Translations under genes and position numbers: made by a program | The notes under the pieces: generated by a model | The model's input: only the letters and a program-made list of their open reading frames with translations | Databases searched by the model: none | What the model was told of the DNA's origin: nothing | DNA from: Gulosibacter massiliensis | GTDB taxonomy: Bacteria > Actinomycetota > Actinomycetes > Actinomycetales > Microbacteriaceae | NCBI GenBank assembly: GCA_943325745.2 | Contig: CALPQP020000004.1 | Location: forward strand, 1 to 15,462 | Reading direction: 5' to 3' | DNA: 15,462 bases | In this document: in pieces, positions 1-9,741 of the stretch | Layout: each line of letters starts with the position of its first letter | How positions within the stretch are numbered: position 1 is the stretch's first letter

Positions 1-282
1 CACAATGCTCGCGATGATCTGGATCAGGGTGAAGACGATGACCGACGGGAACGACATGAGGTTGGTCAGCCCCATGAAATCAATTCCGACGATCGAGCTC
101 ACGATGCCATTCAAGGTGTCAACGACTCCGAGGACGGTGAAAATGAGCCACCCCAGAATGTTGACCACGCCAAAGACCAGCGAAAGCGTCAGCGACACGA
201 TGAAGGAGTTTCTTGTCGCCGACCAAAAGTCAATGTGAACGAGGCGAAGCCGAACCTGCTTTTCTGCGGATTCTCTACTCAT
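1..282 (-). CDS. DUF3566 membrane protein (partial, C-terminus missing)
   Basis: This reading frame is open from its ATG at 282 to the left edge and shows 94 residues. Its first bases overlap the gyrA stop by 8 nt, so it is probably translationally coupled to gyrA. Residues 1-13 are a short polar, charged tail. A conserved-looking segment follows ([17 protein letters not shown]), then a long hydrophobic helix at about residues 27-52 and the start of a second at about 79-94. This matches the DUF3566 family, which in actinomycetes lies directly downstream of gyrA. The family function is not established to my knowledge. Many relatives carry a long low-complexity cytoplasmic N-terminus, which is nearly absent here. 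Family assignment is by motif and position and is fairly secure. Confidence 0.85.
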   Translation of the reverse strand, partial: MSRESAEKQVRLRLVHIDFWSATRNSFIVSLTLSLVFGVVNILGWLIFTVLGVVDTLNGIVSSIVGIDFMGLTNLMSFPSVIVFTLIQIIASIV

Positions 283-2854
283 GGTCGGTGTCTTCCGTTT
301 CTGTCATGTCTGATTCGTCCGGTTCCGGCGAATCCATTTCTGTTATCGAGTCTAGATTACGCTCGACGTTCCGAGCGATTGCGAGTATTCGATCTCCTTC
401 GTCGGGGCGGGCGAACACAACGCCCATGGTGTCCCGGCCCTTGGCGGGAACGCCATCGACACTCGAACGTACGACCTTTCCGCCTTCCATGATGACAAGA
501 ACCTCGTCACCATCATCAACAATGAGGCCGCCGGTTAATCCACCGCGTTCGTCCGTCAGTTTCGCGACCTTGATGCCGATTCCGCCGCGGTTTTGAACAC
601 GGTATTGGCTCACCTCGGTGCGTTTCGCGAACCCGCTCTCGGTGACGACAAAAACGTATCCGACGTCAGAAACAACCGCCGCCGAAAGCAACTCGTCACC
701 GGTGCGAAGTGAGAGCCCCTTGACGCCCGCCGTCTTTCGACCGGTTGGGCGCAGGCTGGCGTCGTTCGCTACGAAGCGAAGTGACATTCCCGCTTTGGAT
801 ACGAGCAAAATCTCACTGTCGGAATTGACCAACATCGCAGATACCACTGCGTCGAGATACGTCGGTTGGCCCTCGTCATTGAGTATGGGCTTACCGTCCT
901 TGCCCTTTTCCACCGCAAGATCGATGGCAAAGACCCCGCCCGTTCGGTTGGTGTCATAGTCGGTGAGTTTCGACTTTTTGACCAGTCCCTTTCCGGTTGC
1001 GAGAACAAGATATTCCGCGGCCGCATAGTTTCGGACGTCGAGTATTTGTGCGACCGATTCTCCGGGCAAGAGCGCGAGCAGGTTGGCGATGTGCTGACCT
1101 TTAGCGTCACGCGCAGCCTCGGTGACCTCGAATCCTTTCGCGCGATACACGCGGCCCTTGTCCGTGAAGAACAAGAGCCAGTGGTGTGTGGTGGTGACCA
1201 GGAAGTGTTGTACGACGTCGTCGGCACGCAGTTTGGCGCCCTTGATTCCCTTGCCGCCGCGGTTTTGAGAGCGATAGTTGTCACTTCGAGTGCGCTTGAC
1301 GTAACCATCGCGCGTAACCGTGACGACAATTTCTTCTTCCGGGATGAGGTCTTCGTTACGCAGATCACCTTCGCTTGGAACAATCGCCGTGCGCCGGTCG
1401 TCGCCGTATTTCTCAACGATTTGGGTCAGTTCAGAGCTGATGATTCCGCGCTGTACCTCGTCGTCCGCGAGGATTCGCGTGAACTCTGCAATCTGCAATT
1501 CAATTTCCGCAGCCTGATCCATGATCTTCTGGCGCTCGAGCGCGGCGAGTCGTCGAAGTTGCAGGTTGAGGATAGCCATCGCCTGGATTTCGTCCAGAGC
1601 AAGAAGTTTAATCAGCCCTTCTTTTGCTTCATCCACTGTGGGTGATTTGCGGATCAGCGCGATGACCGCATCGAGAGCGTCGAGGGCCTTCAAGTAACCG
1701 CGCAAAATGTGCGCGTCGGCCTCGGCCTTATCAAGACGGAACTGGGTGCGTCGCACAATGACACTGACTTGGTGTTCGACCCAATACGTGATGAATTGGT
1801 CGATGGGGAGGGTTCGAGGAACCCCGTCCACAATCGCGAGCATGTTCGCGCCGAAGTTGTCTTGCAATTGGGTCTGCCGGTAAAGATTGTTGAGCACTAC
1901 CTTGGCCACGGCATCGCGCTTGAGGACGATAACGAGTCGTTGACCGGTGCGACCGCTCGATTCGTCGCGAATATCCGCGATGCCCTGGAGTTTGTTCTCC
2001 TTGACGAGGTCGGCGATCTTCATCGCAAGATTGTCGGGGTTGACCTGGTAAGGAAGTTCGGTGATTACCAGACAGGTGCGACCGTGGATTTCTTCGGTTT
2101 CGACGACTGCGCGCATGGTGATCGATCCGTGCCCGGTTCGGTAAGCCTCATCGATTCCCGTCGTCCCAACAATCAACGCACCGGTCGGAAAGTCCGGTCC
2201 CTTAACCCGTTGAAGAATCGCGTCGAGCAGTTCGTCGCGTGATGCGGTGGGATTGGCGAGGTGCCATAGCGCAGCCTCACTGACTTCGCGAAGGTTGTGC
2301 GGCGGAATGTTCGTCGCCATACCCACTGCGATACCGACCGATCCATTGACCAGCAGGTTGGGGAAACGGCTCGGTAAAACCGAAGGTTCTTTGGTCTGCC
2401 CATCGTAGTTGTCCTGAAAATCAACAGTGTTCTCGTCGATATCACGAACCATTTCCATCGCGAGCTGCGCCATTCGAGTCTCGGTGTATCGAGGTGCGGC
2501 CGCGCCATCGTTTCCGGGAGAGCCAAAGTTACCTTGCCCCGATGCGAGTGGATAACGGAGGCTCCACGGTTGAACGAGCCGAACTAACGCATCATAAATT
2601 GCCGTATCTCCGTGGGGGTGGAATTGGCCCATGACATCGCCAACAACACGAGAACACTTCGAAAACGACTTGTCCGGTCGGTAGCCACCGTCGTACATCG
2701 CATAGATCACTCGTCGGTGGACAGGTTTGAGACCGTCGCGGACGTCAGGCAACGCTCGTCCGACGATAACGCTCATCGCATAATCGAGATACGAACGCTG
2801 CATCTCCATCTGGAGATCGACTGGTTCAATCCGTTCTTTTGGCTCGTCGGTCAT
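275..2854 (-). CDS. gyrA: DNA gyrase subunit A
   Basis: Gyrase A cuts and rejoins DNA in the A2B2 enzyme that introduces negative supercoils. The 859 residues are close to family length. The winged-helix breakage domain contains the catalytic tyrosine Y123 in [11 protein letters not shown]. The quinolone-resistance segment reads [10 protein letters not shown] (79-88), with Thr84 at the position of E. coli Ser83 and Asp88 at E. coli Asp87. The long coiled-coil tower spans about 370-480. The C-terminal beta-pinwheel holds the GyrA box QNRGGKG (530-536) and a second related motif QNRGGIG (754-760). The tail from about 833 is strongly acidic. The ATG at 2854 has a GGA-containing ribosome site, AAGGACA, upstream. 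The gene starts 26 nt after the gyrB stop and is cotranscribed with it. Confidence 0.98.
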   Translation of the reverse strand: MTDEPKERIEPVDLQMEMQRSYLDYAMSVIVGRALPDVRDGLKPVHRRVIYAMYDGGYRPDKSFSKCSRVVGDVMGQFHPHGDTAIYDALVRLVQPWSLRYPLASGQGNFGSPGNDGAAAPRYTETRMAQLAMEMVRDIDENTVDFQDNYDGQTKEPSVLPSRFPNLLVNGSVGIAVGMATNIPPHNLREVSEAALWHLANPTASRDELLDAILQRVKGPDFPTGALIVGTTGIDEAYRTGHGSITMRAVVETEEIHGRTCLVITELPYQVNPDNLAMKIADLVKENKLQGIADIRDESSGRTGQRLVIVLKRDAVAKVVLNNLYRQTQLQDNFGANMLAIVDGVPRTLPIDQFITYWVEHQVSVIVRRTQFRLDKAEADAHILRGYLKALDALDAVIALIRKSPTVDEAKEGLIKLLALDEIQAMAILNLQLRRLAALERQKIMDQAAEIELQIAEFTRILADDEVQRGIISSELTQIVEKYGDDRRTAIVPSEGDLRNEDLIPEEEIVVTVTRDGYVKRTRSDNYRSQNRGGKGIKGAKLRADDVVQHFLVTTTHHWLLFFTDKGRVYRAKGFEVTEAARDAKGQHIANLLALLPGESVAQILDVRNYAAAEYLVLATGKGLVKKSKLTDYDTNRTGGVFAIDLAVEKGKDGKPILNDEGQPTYLDAVVSAMLVNSDSEILLVSKAGMSLRFVANDASLRPTGRKTAGVKGLSLRTGDELLSAAVVSDVGYVFVVTESGFAKRTEVSQYRVQNRGGIGIKVAKLTDERGGLTGGLIVDDGDEVLVIMEGGKVVRSSVDGVPAKGRDTMGVVFARPDEGDRILAIARNVERNLDSITEMDSPEPDESDMTETEDTDHE

Positions 2855-2880
2855 GTCGCGGTGTCCTTATCAGTCGATCC

Positions 2881-4878
<1,998 letters not shown>

Positions 4879-4881
4879 TCA

Positions 4882-4887
4882 AGTCTA
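4882..4887 (-). promoter_or_regulatory. Possible -10 element for gyrBA
   Basis: The minus strand reads TAGACT here, four of six matches to TATAAT, about 45 nt upstream of the gyrB start. No convincing -35 hexamer is present at 16-18 bp spacing, which is common in actinobacterial promoters. It lies in the only sizeable gap between dciA and gyrB. The call is inference. Confidence 0.3.
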
Positions 4888-4925
4888 CCGCGAAAGGCGC
4901 CCGCGAGACGGGAAATTCGCGCCTG

Positions 4926-4946
4926 TGCGCGCCTTTTTCGCGCGCA
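4926..4946 (-). terminator. GC-rich hairpin after dciA
   Basis: The arms TGCGCGC (4926-4932) and GCGCGCA (4940-4946) form a perfect 7-bp stem around a 7-nt loop. The hairpin starts 17 nt past the dciA stop and precedes the putative gyrB promoter. There is no T-run behind it on the minus strand, so it may be a pause site or weak terminator instead of a full intrinsic terminator. Confidence 0.25.
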
Positions 4947-4963
4947 TGGCCAAATCAAGTGGC

Positions 4964-5449
4964 TTATCCGTAAGTGTCTCGCGGACCGCGCCATTTCACG
5001 CTACGAGGACCCCTAATTTTGTTGGGGACACCAGGTCCAACCACAGAGATTTTCTCGATACCCGAATCCGGGAATCTGGCAAGTATTTCTGCGAGAATCT
5101 CGTGGCGCATTAGCCGAAGGTTTGTCGCCCAGGCCGAGGAGTCACATCGGACGGTGACAAGGTCCTCGTCGATCTCGGGAACAGTGTGAGCCGCGACATC
5201 GACTCCGACGATGGCTTCCCACTGGTCGAGCACGGATTCGCGCGACAAGAATGGGCCCCAACCACGTTCGGTAATTGTTCGAGAGATTATCGAACCGATT
5301 AACCTCGGGTCCCGTCCCTTCTCAAACGGGAGCGAGCCCTTTTGCTCGGTGACGACCGAGTTGTGGCGGCGCTTACGTCCAGAGAAAACTTCGACCAAGT
5401 GTCCAAAAAAGCGGATGGCCTCGTTTGAGTTGACCGGTGATTCAGGCAT
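4964..5449 (-). CDS. dciA: DUF721 protein, DciA-type helicase loader/operator
   Basis: DciA is the ancestral factor that associates with the replicative helicase DnaB, in place of DnaC or DnaI. The 161-residue product carries the DUF721 core at about residues 48-140 (RDPRLIGSIISRTITERGWGPF, then VLDQWEAIVGVDVAAHTVP and SSAWATNLRLMRHEILAEI). A less conserved basic N-terminal stretch (FSGRKRRHN) precedes it, as is usual in actinobacterial members. I choose the ATG at 5449, which overlaps the recF stop by 8 nt and has GGGAGG just upstream within the last recF codons. An upstream in-frame ATG at 5533 would overlap recF by 92 nt and lacks support. The product is cotranslated with recF. The symbol follows the family role; function was not tested here. 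Confidence 0.88.
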   Translation of the reverse strand: MPESPVNSNEAIRFFGHLVEVFSGRKRRHNSVVTEQKGSLPFEKGRDPRLIGSIISRTITERGWGPFLSRESVLDQWEAIVGVDVAAHTVPEIDEDLVTVRCDSSAWATNLRLMRHEILAEILARFPDSGIEKISVVGPGVPNKIRGPRSVKWRGPRDTYG

Positions 5450-6545
5450 CAATCCTCCCGTCAAGAACGGTGTGTTGTCGGCCGACAAGGGACGCTGGGA
5501 TTGTTGCGACATCGGCGGCGGTGATAATGACATGCTCTATTCCTGAAAGGTGTTCACCGAGCCTGTCCCGGCGGCCCGCGTCAAGTTCGGAGAAGACGTC
5601 GTCGAGCACCACGACCGGGTCGCCGGCAATCGAACCGCGGCGAACGATATCCACCTGGGCCAAGCGCAACGACAACGCGCACGACCACGCTTCCCCTTGG
5701 CTGGAGTGGGTTCGGGCAGGCAGGTCATTAAGGACGATCGACATGTCGTCGCGATGCGGTCCGAACAGGGTAGACCCGCGATCTATCTCGTCCCGTTGTT
5801 TCACGTGAAACAACGTCCGCAGGGTGACGGCGATATCAGGCTCGGCCGTGTTGTCAGGAATCGACTCAGACATCGTGACCGATACACAGTCAGCCGACGA
5901 GGCAATCGCCTTATAGTGCGCGCTCAAGCGGGGAGATAAATCATTAATTAGGTGCCGCCGCGCCACCATTATTCGCGTGGCAAGACCAATGAGGGCATCC
6001 GTCCAGGTGTGAAGGGTTTCGGGTGGCGCCGCTGGTGTAGAGCGAAGAGATTTCAGGAGGGTGTTTCGCTGTCGCAAAACGCGATCGTAGTCGGCAATGT
6101 CGCCCGCCAGTGCTGGCGATGCCTCCGCCACGAGGTCATTGAGAAACATTCTTCGGTGCTCAGGTTCACCTCGCACGAGATCCATGTCTTCCGGCGCAAA
6201 CGATACGAGTGGTAACAGCCGCGCGAGTTCGCGCCGTTTCGTCACAGTCCCATTCACGCGAATGGTGTTCGCTCCAGAGCCCGTCACGCGCAAATCGACA
6301 GCGAGGCGGCGTGTGTCGTGCTGGACAGTCATCCGAATAATCGCTTCGGACGAACCGTTCTTCACAAGGATTGCATCGCTTGCCGTGCGGTGCGAGTGCC
6401 CCATGGCGGAATAAATCAGCGCCTCGACAAAGTTTGTTTTCCCTTGACCATTAGACCCAACGAGAAGCGTAGGTGAGCTCTCGAACTCGAGCGACTGGTG
6501 CTCATAGTTCCGCCAACCGATGAGTTCAGCGGAGATAATTCTCAT
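5442..6545 (-). CDS. recF: DNA replication and repair protein RecF
   Basis: RecF is an SMC-like ATPase that binds gapped DNA and helps load RecA at stalled forks. The 367 residues match family length. Walker A is GSNGQGKT (30-37), the ABC signature is SSQGEAWS (281-288), and Walker B is VVVLDD (311-316) followed by the D-loop VFSELD. FAPEDMDLVRGEPEHRRMFLND (116-137) and FGPHRDD (261-267) are family motifs. The ATG at 6545 lies 3 nt after the dnaN stop, so the two are coupled; only a weak GTAGG precedes it. Residues 246-250 (FHVKQ) are encoded by a complete parS palindrome. The region aligns without an insertion compared with the RecF pattern I know, so the site appears to be accommodated in register. 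Confidence 0.97.
   Translation of the reverse strand: MRIISAELIGWRNYEHQSLEFESSPTLLVGSNGQGKTNFVEALIYSAMGHSHRTASDAILVKNGSSEAIIRMTVQHDTRRLAVDLRVTGSGANTIRVNGTVTKRRELARLLPLVSFAPEDMDLVRGEPEHRRMFLNDLVAEASPALAGDIADYDRVLRQRNTLLKSLRSTPAAPPETLHTWTDALIGLATRIMVARRHLINDLSPRLSAHYKAIASSADCVSVTMSESIPDNTAEPDIAVTLRTLFHVKQRDEIDRGSTLFGPHRDDMSIVLNDLPARTHSSQGEAWSCALSLRLAQVDIVRRGSIAGDPVVVLDDVFSELDAGRRDRLGEHLSGIEHVIITAADVATIPASLVGRQHTVLDGRIDA
5797..5812. promoter_or_regulatory. parS centromere site inside recF
   Basis: TGTTTCACGTGAAACA is an exact match to the widespread bacterial parS consensus. The dyad extends 3 bp further on each side (5794-5815). It lies within recF, at codons 246-250, about 3.6 kb from the dnaA/rpmH strand switch. 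parB is in the same window, so ParB loading here is very likely. Confidence 0.93.
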
Positions 6546-6548
6546 GTC

Positions 6549-7700
6549 CTACCGATTGAGCAGGTTCGGCTGCATGAGGTACCGGTAAGCCTGTTCGATC
6601 GCCTCCGAATCCTTCGATGAGTGGGCAGTAAAAAGCACTGGGCCTGCCTTAACCGGGTCGGACGACGGCGTGAACCCTAACCGCACAAATTCACTGTGTG
6701 CGCCGGCGACCCCGTCGATCACTAGTCGTGGTTTGAGCCACACAAATACGTCATCACCGACGAGATGGGCGTCCACGGTTTCCTGGGCGCTGGCCGTTTC
6801 AGCGGCGCTTGTTTCCAGGAGCACCCCGTCTTTAGAAAACGAGTATTTGATGGCGCCATCTCGTTCGAGTACGAGCGACACACGCCGGGTTGCATCAATC
6901 AGGTCAGATGACAACACGATCGCGTAAGCAGCCCCGCCACCCTTTTCGTCGAGCAATCCCCGAACCTTGGGAAATGACCCTTTCGCTAACGACGACGTCA
7001 CGACCCGGTTGCCGGCCGAAATAGCTACGAGTTCGCGGTCCCCGCCGGAGAGGAGAGACATCGTCACTGTTTGCTCAGCCTGAAACATTTTTCCCGCTTC
7101 GATGAGCACCCGAGCCGGCACCAGGATCTGTGTTGGTTCGGTGATTCCGGTCGCCGCCCACTTGACGTCACGCGACGCGATTCGGTAGCGGTCTGTCGCG
7201 GTGAACGAAATCGTCTCAGAAGTAAGCTCTACAGAAATATTCATAATCGCTGGCTGGCCATCATCTTTGAGGGCCGCGACACCAACCTGCGCAATTGCCT
7301 CGGCTAGTTGCTCTCCGTCGAAACTACCGATAGCAGCTGGAATCTCCGGAAGGTTCGGATATTCATTGAGTGGCATAACCGACATATTGAACTTGGAAGT
7401 ACCGGATGCGACGATCAGCTTGGTTTCGTGGAGTGAAACCGTAACGGTGTCTCCGGGAAGGCGTGTGACGATATCGGCAAGAAGTTTTCCCGAAACAAGT
7501 ACAGATCCAGTAGCGCTGACATCACCGTCAATTGTCGTACGTGTTGAAACGTCATGGTCAAACGAGGCAAAAGTGACACCACCGTCGGCTACATCGATGC
7601 GAACCCCGGACAGGGTCGGGTTGGTGTTCTTAGACGTGAGTAGCTTTGTCACAAAAATGACGGCCTGTGATAGGACATCCTTGTTGGCTTGAAATTTCAC
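6549..7700 (-). CDS. dnaN: DNA polymerase III beta subunit (sliding clamp)
   Basis: The clamp encircles DNA and tethers the polymerase and other replication and repair factors. I choose the GTG at 7700 (383 residues, MKFQANKDVLSQAVIFVTKLL). It has GAGAGG eight bases upstream and matches the typical clamp N-terminus. A longer frame from an ATG at 7745 adds 15 residues that do not resemble the family. Three clamp domains follow, at roughly 1-120, 128-250 and 255-383, with the TDRYRIASR segment (169-177) in domain 2. The C-terminal cleft strand reads YRYLMQPNLLNR, where many clamps have a YLLMPxR-like end. recF follows after 3 nt. The gene is separated from dnaA by a 315-nt spacer that is the likely classical origin. 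Confidence 0.96.
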   Translation of the reverse strand: MKFQANKDVLSQAVIFVTKLLTSKNTNPTLSGVRIDVADGGVTFASFDHDVSTRTTIDGDVSATGSVLVSGKLLADIVTRLPGDTVTVSLHETKLIVASGTSKFNMSVMPLNEYPNLPEIPAAIGSFDGEQLAEAIAQVGVAALKDDGQPAIMNISVELTSETISFTATDRYRIASRDVKWAATGITEPTQILVPARVLIEAGKMFQAEQTVTMSLLSGGDRELVAISAGNRVVTSSLAKGSFPKVRGLLDEKGGGAAYAIVLSSDLIDATRRVSLVLERDGAIKYSFSKDGVLLETSAAETASAQETVDAHLVGDDVFVWLKPRLVIDGVAGAHSEFVRLGFTPSSDPVKAGPVLFTAHSSKDSEAIEQAYRYLMQPNLLNR

Positions 7701-7701
7701 G

Positions 7702-8015
7702 ACACACCTCTCGACATATGTTTGGTTTCTTATTGTGTCACACACGGGCGACGGGCAAAAAGTGGGTTGGTTATCGATCTCGCGTTGTTTTCGTTAAGTA
7801 CCGTAATCGTCTTAACACCGGTGGATATGTGGATAACTTGCTCATTGGTCATATCTGTAGCGGAACTACAACGGTGGAAGTTGTCAGCAAACTGTTGACA
7901 TCGTTGGACCAAGAACAGTACCTCCTTTTCATAAAAATAGTTATCCCAAGACTTCGTCGAGTTGTTGTGGAATAAACACACCTATGCACAGAGGTGTTAG
8001 GAAAAAGCTGCAGAA
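7702..8015. other. dnaA-dnaN spacer, candidate oriC
   Basis: This gap holds the position where actinobacterial origins usually lie. A perfect DnaA box (TGTGGATAA, minus orientation of TTATCCACA) is at 7828-7836. Degenerate boxes with 7 of 9 matches are at 7820-7828, 7941-7949, 7966-7974 and 7982-7990. An AT-rich stretch (7926-7945, 17 of 20 A or T) next to the 7941 box could be the unwinding element. The dnaN promoter must also lie here, but I see only weak hexamers. A perfect Shine-Dalgarno sequence on the minus strand (7920-7927) precedes a short frame and is discussed as a finding. The origin call rests on position and boxes; replication initiation was not shown. Confidence 0.7.
7828..7836 (-). 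promoter_or_regulatory. Perfect DnaA box in the dnaA-dnaN spacer
   Basis: The minus strand reads TTATCCACA, the strong consensus DnaA box. A 7-of-9 copy in the same orientation abuts it at 7820-7828, so two DnaA molecules could bind on adjacent helical faces. Confidence 0.8.
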
Positions 8016-9401
8016 CTACCTCGACGATTGTTTAATGATGTGCGTGAGGTCCGTCACTTGGTTGTAGACAGACCGGCGCTCTTTCATCAACTCAGCGATT
8101 TTGTTGTTCGCGTACATCACGGTGGTGTGATCCCTACCGATGAGCTGCCCAATTTTTGGCAAAGACAACGAGGTCAGTTCGCGACATAAGTACATCGCTA
8201 TCTGGCGGGCTTGAGCAATCGCTGCGGCACGGGAATTCCCGTATAGCTCGTCGAGCGAGAGCTCGAAGTATCGAGCGACGTGTTCGATGATGTCAGTGGG
8301 AGAAACATCGCCCTCTTCGAGCGTGATGAGGTCTTTCAAAATGGTTTGAACAAGAGGCAAATCTATCGGTACACGATTGAGGCTCGCGAAAGCGGTGACC
8401 CGGATCAGCGTGCCCTCTAGTTCACGAATGTTGGTGGCCACCTTTGACGCAATGTACTCGAGAACATCATCACCGATACCCAGATTTTCAGCCGTCACCT
8501 TTTTGCGAAGAATAGCGATTCGGGTTTCCAGGTCGGGAACCTGGATATCCGTGATGAGACCCCACCCAAAACGGCTTCGCATACGTTGCTCAAAACCAGA
8601 CAGCTGTTTGGGGGGCACGTCGCTGGTAATAACAACCTGTTTCCCGTGCTCGTGAAGCGTATTGAAGGTATGAAAGAACGTGTCCTGGGTGGCGTCTTTT
8701 CCTCCGAGGAATTGGATGTCGTCGATGAGCAGCAAATCCACCTCTCGATATCGTCGATTGAAACTCTGCATCTGGCTCAGTGCCAGTGCGTTGATGTAGT
8801 CGTTGGTGAACTCTTCGGAGGAGACGTACCGGACCTTGATGTTCGGGAACAACCCCTCGGCGTAGTGACTGATCGCATGAAGGAGGTGGGTCTTACCTAG
8901 GCCGGATCCGCCGTAGATAAAAAGCGGGTTGTATGCCTTCGCTGGAGACTCGGCCACGGCCAGAGCTGCCGCATGCGCGAATCGGTTCGAGGGCCCAATC
9001 ACGAAACTCTCGAAGTTGTACTTCGGATTCAGGCGAACCTCACCGGAGTTCCCCGGAACCACTGAGGCCCCGATCGGAGTGTAGGAGGGTGAGTTATCGA
9101 ACGACTCTTCTTCATCTGTATCCCGCAGGGAGGGATTGACGACGATGGAGAAATTAGTAACCATCTGCTCCTCGCTGGCGAACATGTTGAGCCCAGTCAG
9201 GATTTCGTCGCGGGCGCGCTGCTCGATCATGTCCCGCGCAAAATCGGAGTCCACCTCGAGATACAACGTTTCGCCAAGGATTCCCTGCGGAACCGCCGAC
9301 TCGACAACCGCCAATATTCGTGGCGAAACTTCCACGCTACGAGAAACCTCATGGACGACGTTTCGCCATAGGGTTTCGAGAGGGTTGTCGTTGTTTGGCA
9401 T
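8016..9401 (-). CDS. dnaA: Chromosomal replication initiator DnaA
   Basis: DnaA binds DnaA boxes, forms an ATP-dependent filament and opens the origin. The 461 residues give an N-terminal domain I (about 1-90), a short acidic linker domain II (about 91-125), an AAA+ domain III with Walker A GGSGLGKT (164-171) and Walker B LLLIDD (223-228), and a DNA-binding domain IV with [13 protein letters not shown] (398-410) and the signature [10 protein letters not shown] (422-431). Domain II is much shorter than in Streptomyces. Within domain [14 protein letters not shown] carries Ala394 where I expect a basic residue (E. coli Arg401), while Arg392 aligns with the minor-groove Arg399. The ATG at 9401 has only a modest GGGA upstream. 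Four DnaA boxes upstream of the gene suggest autoregulation. Confidence 0.98.
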   Translation of the reverse strand: MPNNDNPLETLWRNVVHEVSRSVEVSPRILAVVESAVPQGILGETLYLEVDSDFARDMIEQRARDEILTGLNMFASEEQMVTNFSIVVNPSLRDTDEEESFDNSPSYTPIGASVVPGNSGEVRLNPKYNFESFVIGPSNRFAHAAALAVAESPAKAYNPLFIYGGSGLGKTHLLHAISHYAEGLFPNIKVRYVSSEEFTNDYINALALSQMQSFNRRYREVDLLLIDDIQFLGGKDATQDTFFHTFNTLHEHGKQVVITSDVPPKQLSGFEQRMRSRFGWGLITDIQVPDLETRIAILRKKVTAENLGIGDDVLEYIASKVATNIRELEGTLIRVTAFASLNRVPIDLPLVQTILKDLITLEEGDVSPTDIIEHVARYFELSLDELYGNSRAAAIAQARQIAMYLCRELTSLSLPKIGQLIGRDHTTVMYANNKIAELMKERRSVYNQVTDLTHIIKQSSR

Positions 9402-9415
9402 CTACTTTTCCCGCT

Positions 9416-9482
9416 TGTGGATAAGTCACCATATTAGCCACAATTACCTGTCCACAATTAGCCCCGGCGCAAATGTGGAAAA
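9416..9482. promoter_or_regulatory. DnaA-box cluster between dnaA and rpmH
   Basis: Four 9-mers lie within 67 bp. TGTGGATAA at 9416-9424 is a perfect box on the minus strand. TTAGCCACA (9434-9442), CTGTCCACA (9448-9456) and TGTGGAAAA (9474-9482, minus orientation) each match 8 of 9 positions. The cluster is denser than the one in the dnaA-dnaN spacer. It covers the likely dnaA promoter and could serve as an autoregulatory operator, as a second origin module, or both. Confidence 0.75.
9431..9436 (-). promoter_or_regulatory. Possible dnaA -10 element
   Basis: The minus strand reads TAATAT, 30 nt upstream of the dnaA ATG, which would leave a leader of roughly 20-25 nt. The -35 region is poor (TTGTGG at 15 bp spacing). 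The hexamer overlaps one DnaA box and is flanked by two others, so bound DnaA would block it. Confidence 0.35.
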
Positions 9483-9498
9483 CTATGCGGTACCGGGT

Positions 9499-9527
9499 TT
9501 GACTACCCCCGAAATGTGCCCTATTCT
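9499..9527 (+). promoter_or_regulatory. Promoter of the rpmH operon
   Basis: TTGACT at 9499-9504 and TATTCT at 9522-9527 are separated by 17 bp, the optimal spacing for a main sigma factor. They match the consensus hexamers at 5 of 6 and 4 of 6 positions. Transcription would start near 9534, about 60 nt before the rpmH ATG. This promoter probably drives the eight-gene plus-strand run. Confidence 0.6.
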
Positions 9528-9594
9528 TTTGAGGTTGCGCTTCTGTGTGCAATTACTCAACCTGACTGTGCCGGCCACTGGCCGAGGAGAACAA

Positions 9595-9732
9595 ATGTCG
9601 AAGCGTACTTACCAGCCCAATAACCGCCGTCGTGCGAAGGTTCACGGCTTCCGTTTGCGTATGCGCACGCGTGCCGGTCGTGCGATTCTTGCCGCCCGCC
9701 GCCGCAAGGGCCGCAGCGAAATCACTGTTTAA
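9595..9732 (+). CDS. rpmH: 50S ribosomal protein L34
   Basis: L34 is a small, very basic protein of the large ribosomal subunit. The 45 residues are full length and show the family pattern [21 protein letters not shown], then [18 protein letters not shown]. The ATG at 9595 is fixed by the L34 N-terminus and by GAGGAG a few bases upstream. The frame runs open far upstream into dnaA antisense sequence, but that extension is not part of the protein. The gene is the first of the plus-strand operon and precedes rnpA by 9 nt. Confidence 0.98.
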   Translation: MSKRTYQPNNRRRAKVHGFRLRMRTRAGRAILAARRRKGRSEITV

Positions 9733-9741
9733 TCCTCCGCG

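Noticed and set aside
866..1645. Long plus-strand frame opposite gyrA
   Set aside because: It is a shadow of gyrA on the other strand, has no recognisable motif and no ribosome site.
9136..9594. N-terminal extension of the rpmH frame back into dnaA
   Set aside because: L34 is a 45-residue protein whose N-terminus and ribosome site fit the ATG at 9595; the upstream part is antisense to dnaA and non-coding spacer.
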